34,954 bases of DNA from Rhodospirillales bacterium (GTDB taxonomy: Bacteria; Pseudomonadota; Alphaproteobacteria; Acetobacterales; Acetobacteraceae), in NCBI GenBank assembly GCA_017304945.1, contig JAFKLG010000074.1, forward strand, positions 1 through 34,954, given 5' to 3'. A program made the translations under genes and the position numbers. The notes beneath the pieces were generated by a model. That model was given only the letters and a program-made list of their open reading frames with translations. It was not told the origin of the DNA and made no database searches. Position 1 is the stretch's first letter. Each line of letters begins with the position of its first letter. This document shows, one piece after another, positions 32,011 to 34,954 of the stretch.

Positions 32011-33345
32011 TCAGCCGACCATCAGGCTGCGCAGCAGCGACACCAGGGCGGCCGCGGCGGCGCGATGCCCTTCGGCGCTCGGATGCGCGCCGTCGCCGGC
32101 GGCATCGAACAGTGGCCAGAGCCGCGGTGGCGTCTCGGCATTGCTCATCAGGCGATCGTAGTCGAGCAGTGGCACGCCGGACCGCCGCGCCCGTTCGTTG
32201 TTGATCTGCCGAATCGCCTCGGAGGGAGCATCCGGGCCATCGCGGCCCGACCAGGGCGGGAGGGTCACGTAGATCGGCACGCCGCCCACGGCGAGTGTCG
32301 CCGCACTCATGCGCTGGGCGGCCGCCCAGGCAATGTCCTGCGCGGCCGGGGCATGTGCCTCGCCGCGGGTCGCCACCTGGATCAGCGTGACGTCCGGCCG
32401 GTAGAGCGCGAGGGCGCGCTCTGCCGCCGCCGCGGTCACGGGGGAGACGGCCGGCCCCGCTTGCAGGTTGAGCAGCGCGCCGCAGGGGATTCCCATCCCG
32501 GTGAGCCGGCGTGCGGCGATGCGGGCGAAGGCGGCGCGGTCCCGAGGCGTGGCGGCTCCGGCCATGATCGCGGAGCCGCAATACAGCAGCGTGTAGCCGC
32601 CCGCCGCGGACCAGCACTGCACCGCCTGCACCGGATGGGAGCGAGTCGGGACGAAGCTGGTGGCGTCCACCCGCGCCAGCGGCACCGGGGCGGCGAACAG
32701 GGCGGAGGGGCCGCCGACGTCCGGCGGATCCTCGGTCAGGCCGGGGTTGCGCGTGAGGACGCCCCAGCCCACGCCGTCCGGGATCTCCGCCCGCACCAGG
32801 ATCAGGCGCTCCGGCCCGTCCGCATCGGTGCGGGAGATCAGGCCGCCCGTCGGCATCCAGTCGGAGTGGAACGCCGCGACGCCCGGCGGCACGACGGCGT
32901 CCTGGGGGCCGCGAGGCGGGGTACGGTCCGGCGGCAGGTCGGCGCCGGCCGCACCGAAGCGCACCGGGTGGAACGCCGCGAGGTCGGTCGAACCGTCCCA
33001 GCGGCAGGGCAGCCAGCCATTGCCGGCGCGCGCGGTGGGCGCCCACAGCGCGCGGACCCGGTAAGGCGCCTGGCCGCCATTGCCGAACACCAACCGGACG
33101 TGGCTGGCCTGCGCCGGCAGCGGGATCAGGACGCTCGCGGTGCCGTTCGGGGGCAGCGGCCCGGGCGGCACGTCCGGCTGCGGATCGTAGAAGGGGGAGA
33201 CGGTCTGGCGCGGGTTGCGGGGCAGCCGGTCGGGCGCACCGGCGTCAGCCGCGCGAAAGCCCGCCGACAGGAATGGCGAGAGGGCGCCCCCGGCGGCGGA
33301 GAGCAACGCGCGGCGCCGTATTCCGCCTCGCCGAACCGCCGCCAT
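32011..33345 (-). CDS. Exported SGNH-hydrolase-like protein
   Basis: A 444-residue protein with an Arg-rich N-terminus (RRGGIRRRALLSAAGGAL) resembling a Tat signal. Residues 50-240 look like a beta-rich domain (SVLIPLPAQASHVRLVFGNG; RWDGSTDL). The C-terminal 200 residues fit an SGNH hydrolase: LYCGSAIMAG (Ser258 in place of the GDS Ser), DVTLIQVATRGE, IPYVTLPP-like strand, and DGAHPSAEGHRAAA with Asp418 and His421. The GDS motif is degraded to GSA, so the nucleophile assignment is tentative. It may remove acyl groups from envelope sugars. It follows the SDR gene by nine bases, so they form one unit. Confidence 0.75.
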   Translation of the reverse strand: MAAVRRGGIRRRALLSAAGGALSPFLSAGFRAADAGAPDRLPRNPRQTVSPFYDPQPDVPPGPLPPNGTASVLIPLPAQASHVRLVFGNGGQAPYRVRALWAPTARAGNGWLPCRWDGSTDLAAFHPVRFGAAGADLPPDRTPPRGPQDAVVPPGVAAFHSDWMPTGGLISRTDADGPERLILVRAEIPDGVGWGVLTRNPGLTEDPPDVGGPSALFAAPVPLARVDATSFVPTRSHPVQAVQCWSAAGGYTLLYCGSAIMAGAATPRDRAAFARIAARRLTGMGIPCGALLNLQAGPAVSPVTAAAAERALALYRPDVTLIQVATRGEAHAPAAQDIAWAAAQRMSAATLAVGGVPIYVTLPPWSGRDGPDAPSEAIRQINNERARRSGVPLLDYDRLMSNAETPPRLWPLFDAAGDGAHPSAEGHRAAAAALVSLLRSLMVG

Positions 33346-33354
33346 GGAGCAGCC

Positions 33355-34092
33355 TCAGACCTGCTGGCCGCCGTCGATGTGGATCTCGGTCCCGGTGATG
33401 TAGGTCGCCTTCTGGGAGCACAGGAAGAACAGCAGCTCCGCCACTTCCTGCGGCTGGCCGAGCCGGCGCAGCGGGACGGTGCGCTCGACGATCTCCTTGG
33501 TGCCGGGAGAGAGGATCGCCGTCTCGATCTCACCCGGGGAGACCGCGTTCACCCGCACCCCGCGCTCTCCCAGTTCGGCGGCGAGCTCGCGGGTCAGCGC
33601 GGCCAGCGCGGCCTTGGAGGTCGCGTAGGCGGCGGAAGCGAACGGGTGCACGCGGGAGCCGACGATCGAGGTGATGTTGACGATGGATCCCCGGCTCTCG
33701 GTCAGCAGCGGCGCGAGCGTCTGGCTGAGGGCGATCGTGGCGAAGAAGTTGACGTTGAAGATGTGCAGCCAGTCCCGATAGGCCATCTCCAGGGCGCTGA
33801 TCTTGCCGCCCCCGCGCGTCTTGGGGGAGATCGCCGCGTTGTTGATCAGCGCGTCGAGTCGGCCGCCGGTGATGTCGCGGATGCGCGGCAGCGCGGCCTG
33901 CACCGCGTCGATATCGGAGAGATCGAGCTGGATGTGGTTGCGCTCCCCGCCCTTCCAGGGGCAGCGCGGATCGAAGGCGTGGCGGGAAATGGTCAGCACC
34001 CGCCAGCCCTGGTCGGAGAAGGTCTTGACGGTGGCGTGCCCGATGCCCCGGCTCGCGCCCGTCAGCATCAGAACCCGTTCGGATTGCGGCAT
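33355..34092 (-). CDS. SDR family oxidoreductase
   Basis: A 245-residue classical SDR: TGASRGIG at 11-18, Asp58 in QLDLSD, NNAA at 84-87, Ser142 in ITSIVGS, and Tyr156/Lys160 in YATSK, then VSPGEIET and a C-terminal ITGTEIHIDGGQQV. SRHAF after the second strand has Arg, favouring NADP(H). The ATG at 34092 follows AAGGA by eight bases; a farther in-frame start adds ten residues without such a site. It begins the three-gene run SDR, SGNH-like, LLM oxidoreductase, which could handle one unknown carbonyl or ester substrate. Confidence 0.93.
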   Translation of the reverse strand: MPQSERVLMLTGASRGIGHATVKTFSDQGWRVLTISRHAFDPRCPWKGGERNHIQLDLSDIDAVQAALPRIRDITGGRLDALINNAAISPKTRGGGKISALEMAYRDWLHIFNVNFFATIALSQTLAPLLTESRGSIVNITSIVGSRVHPFASAAYATSKAALAALTRELAAELGERGVRVNAVSPGEIETAILSPGTKEIVERTVPLRRLGQPQEVAELLFFLCSQKATYITGTEIHIDGGQQV

Positions 34093-34209
34093 GACGAGAT
34101 CCTTTCGCGAACTGGTGAGCATAGAGGTTCGGCCCCGAAGGGTCGACTCCGCGCCGAGCGTCGGGGCGTCTTCTTCACCCTGGGCGTAAAGTCGCCACGG
34201 TCCGGACGC

Positions 34210-34239
34210 GCGGGACCACGCTGACCGGGATGGTCCCGC
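34210..34239. promoter_or_regulatory. Inverted repeat upstream of the small secreted protein genes
   Basis: GCGGGACCA (34210-34218) and TGGTCCCGC (34231-34239) are perfect nine-base arms separated by 12 bases. It lies in the divergent region between the SDR start and the small secreted protein gene at 34323. It could be an operator or an RNA hairpin in the leader. Confidence 0.4.
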
Positions 34240-34322
34240 AACGGTTCTCCAATTTGTGACGATGTCCGCCCCGGCTCCGCCACGATCTACCGCTTATGTC
34301 GAGGCGTTGAAGGAGACCCGTC

Positions 34323-34610
34323 ATGGCATCTTTCCGCGTACCCGCGATTGGCCTCGCCCTGGCCGCCTTCGGCGTCCTGGCCACCGCCGCGCCGGCGAAG
34401 GCCGACTGGTACAGGCCCGGCTGGGGTTGGCACCGGCCGCCTGGCCACTGGCATCGGCATTGGAGGCCGCCGGCAGTCGTGGTGGCGCCGCGCCCGTACT
34501 ATTACGCGCCGCCGCCGGTCGTGTACGCGCCGCCGCCGCCCGTGGTCTATGCGCCACCGCCGCCGGCCTACTACCCGCCCTCCGTTTCCCTCGGCTTCGC
34601 GATTCGCTGA
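34323..34610 (+). CDS. Small secreted Pro/Tyr-rich protein
   Basis: A 95-residue protein with a Sec signal (MASFRVPAIGLALAAFGVLATAAPAKA, cleavage near residue 27). The mature part opens with a Trp/His/Pro-rich stretch (DWYRPGWGWHRPPGHWHRHW) and continues with three Pro-rich repeats of the form VVYAPPPP, ending YYPPSVSLGFAIR. This composition is common in small envelope proteins of Rhodospirillales and related bacteria with no known role; the His cluster could bind metal. AAGGAGA precedes the ATG by six bases. The last codons and stop are inside a 27-bp duplicated segment. Confidence 0.82.
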   Translation: MASFRVPAIGLALAAFGVLATAAPAKADWYRPGWGWHRPPGHWHRHWRPPAVVVAPRPYYYAPPPVVYAPPPPVVYAPPPPAYYPPSVSLGFAIR

Positions 34611-34647
34611 GCCGCAACAGGCTTCGCGATTCGCTGAGCCGCAACAG
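34594..34647. repeat. Perfect 27-bp tandem duplication over a stop codon
   Basis: The 27 bases at 34594-34620 (from GCTTCGCGATTCGCTGA to GCAACAG) are repeated without change at 34621-34647. The unit contains the final codons FAIR and the TGA of the small secreted protein plus ten bases of spacer, so the second copy is a non-coding echo of the gene end. Confidence 0.95.
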
Positions 34648-34660
34648 AAGGACATTCACC

Positions 34661-34954
34661 GTGCGACATTTGCTACTTCCCGCCGCCCTGGGGCTCGGCC
34701 TCGCCGTCAGCCTCGGCGGCTGCACCGATCCCTATGACCCGGGCCAGCGCGCGGTTGGCGGTGGCCTGCTGGGCGCGGCTGGCGGTGCGGCGATCGGCGG
34801 CCTCGCGGGCGGCGGCACGGGGGCGGCGATCGGTGCCCTCGGCGGCGGCGCCCTCGGCGCGGTGGGTGGCGCGGCAACCACGCCGCAGCGTCCGGCGCCG
34901 ACCTATTACAGCGCGCCGCCCAGCTATCCGGCCCCGCCGCCGCCCGGCTACCGC
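34661..34954 (+). CDS. Glycine-zipper lipoprotein, 3' end beyond the window
   Basis: Ninety-eight codons are open to the window edge without a stop. The start is GTG with AAGGA nine bases upstream. The signal MRHLLLPAALGLGLAVSLGGC has a lipobox at Cys21. The mature part has a long Gly/Ala-zipper (GGGLLGAAGGAAIGGLAGGG and TGAAIGALGGGALGAVGGAA), then PTYYSAPPSYPAPPPPGYR. Glycine-zipper lipoproteins of this kind (YMGG or Rick_17kDa-like) are found in the outer membrane; none has a firm function. It shares a Pro/Tyr-rich tail style with the gene before it, 50 bp upstream, and may be cotranscribed with it. Confidence 0.8.
   Translation, partial: MRHLLLPAALGLGLAVSLGGCTDPYDPGQRAVGGGLLGAAGGAAIGGLAGGGTGAAIGALGGGALGAVGGAATTPQRPAPTYYSAPPSYPAPPPPGYR

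Overview
The window is very GC-rich, almost gap-free chromosomal DNA. Its gene repertoire, heavy use of GTG and TTG starts beside ATG, and three copies of a GTCATGGCCGGG-type hairpin repeat point to an alphaproteobacterium. I would guess Acetobacteraceae/Rhodospirillales, but this is inferred from gene content and composition; no rRNA or other marker gene is present. No tRNA, rRNA, CRISPR array, transposase or phage gene was seen.

Layout. 1-5.5 kb: the tail of a DAO-type flavin oxidoreductase, a bidirectional hairpin, then minus-strand hydrolase and transporter genes (chloroperoxidase-like alpha/beta hydrolase, MarC, type-B carboxylesterase coupled to an SDR) and a stand-alone CinA/PncC amidase. 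5.55-8.1 kb: a compact accessory island with a cytosine-5 DNA methyltransferase, a Vsr mismatch endonuclease and, convergent with and overlapping them, an unrecognised protein with a PD-(D/E)xK-like signature that is probably the cognate restriction enzyme. Its codon use is visibly less GC-biased than the flanks. 8.1-16.1 kb: minus-strand genes ending in a DUF1330 protein and an SGNH hydrolase, preceded by an apparent catabolic operon (LLM flavin monooxygenase, taurine/sulfonate-type ABC transporter, creatinase/ectoine-hydrolase-like M24 protein) that is divergent from a LysR regulator with a T-N11-A inverted repeat between them.

16.1-24.1 kb: envelope and peptide functions (YkuD L,D-transpeptidase lipoprotein, flavodoxin-like protein, M48 lipoprotein protease), a plus-strand pair coding for an M20 amidohydrolase and a D-aminopeptidase, a glycine-zipper secreted protein, a NUDT19-like NUDIX hydrolase, two tandem-repeat tracts, a nitroreductase and a 48-residue lipoprotein. 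24.3-30.8 kb: a Na/phosphate cotransporter-PhoU fusion, a class I ribonucleotide reductase alpha subunit without an ATP-cone or adjacent nrdB and with a structured leader, an orphan Tat-exported amino-acid-type binding protein, and AqpZ. 30.9-34.1 kb: a minus-strand SDR / SGNH-like / LLM oxidoreductase cluster. 34.3 kb to the end: two small secreted proteins, one cut by the window edge, separated by a perfect 27-bp tandem duplication.

The most interesting items are the restriction-modification-repair island with its unassigned nuclease, the Shine-Dalgarno-sequestering hairpin with a GUGA tetraloop ahead of the NUDIX gene, the alternative-pairing leader of nrdA, and the M24 protein that has lost nearly all metal ligands. 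None of these was tested by a search or a folding program; they were read by eye.
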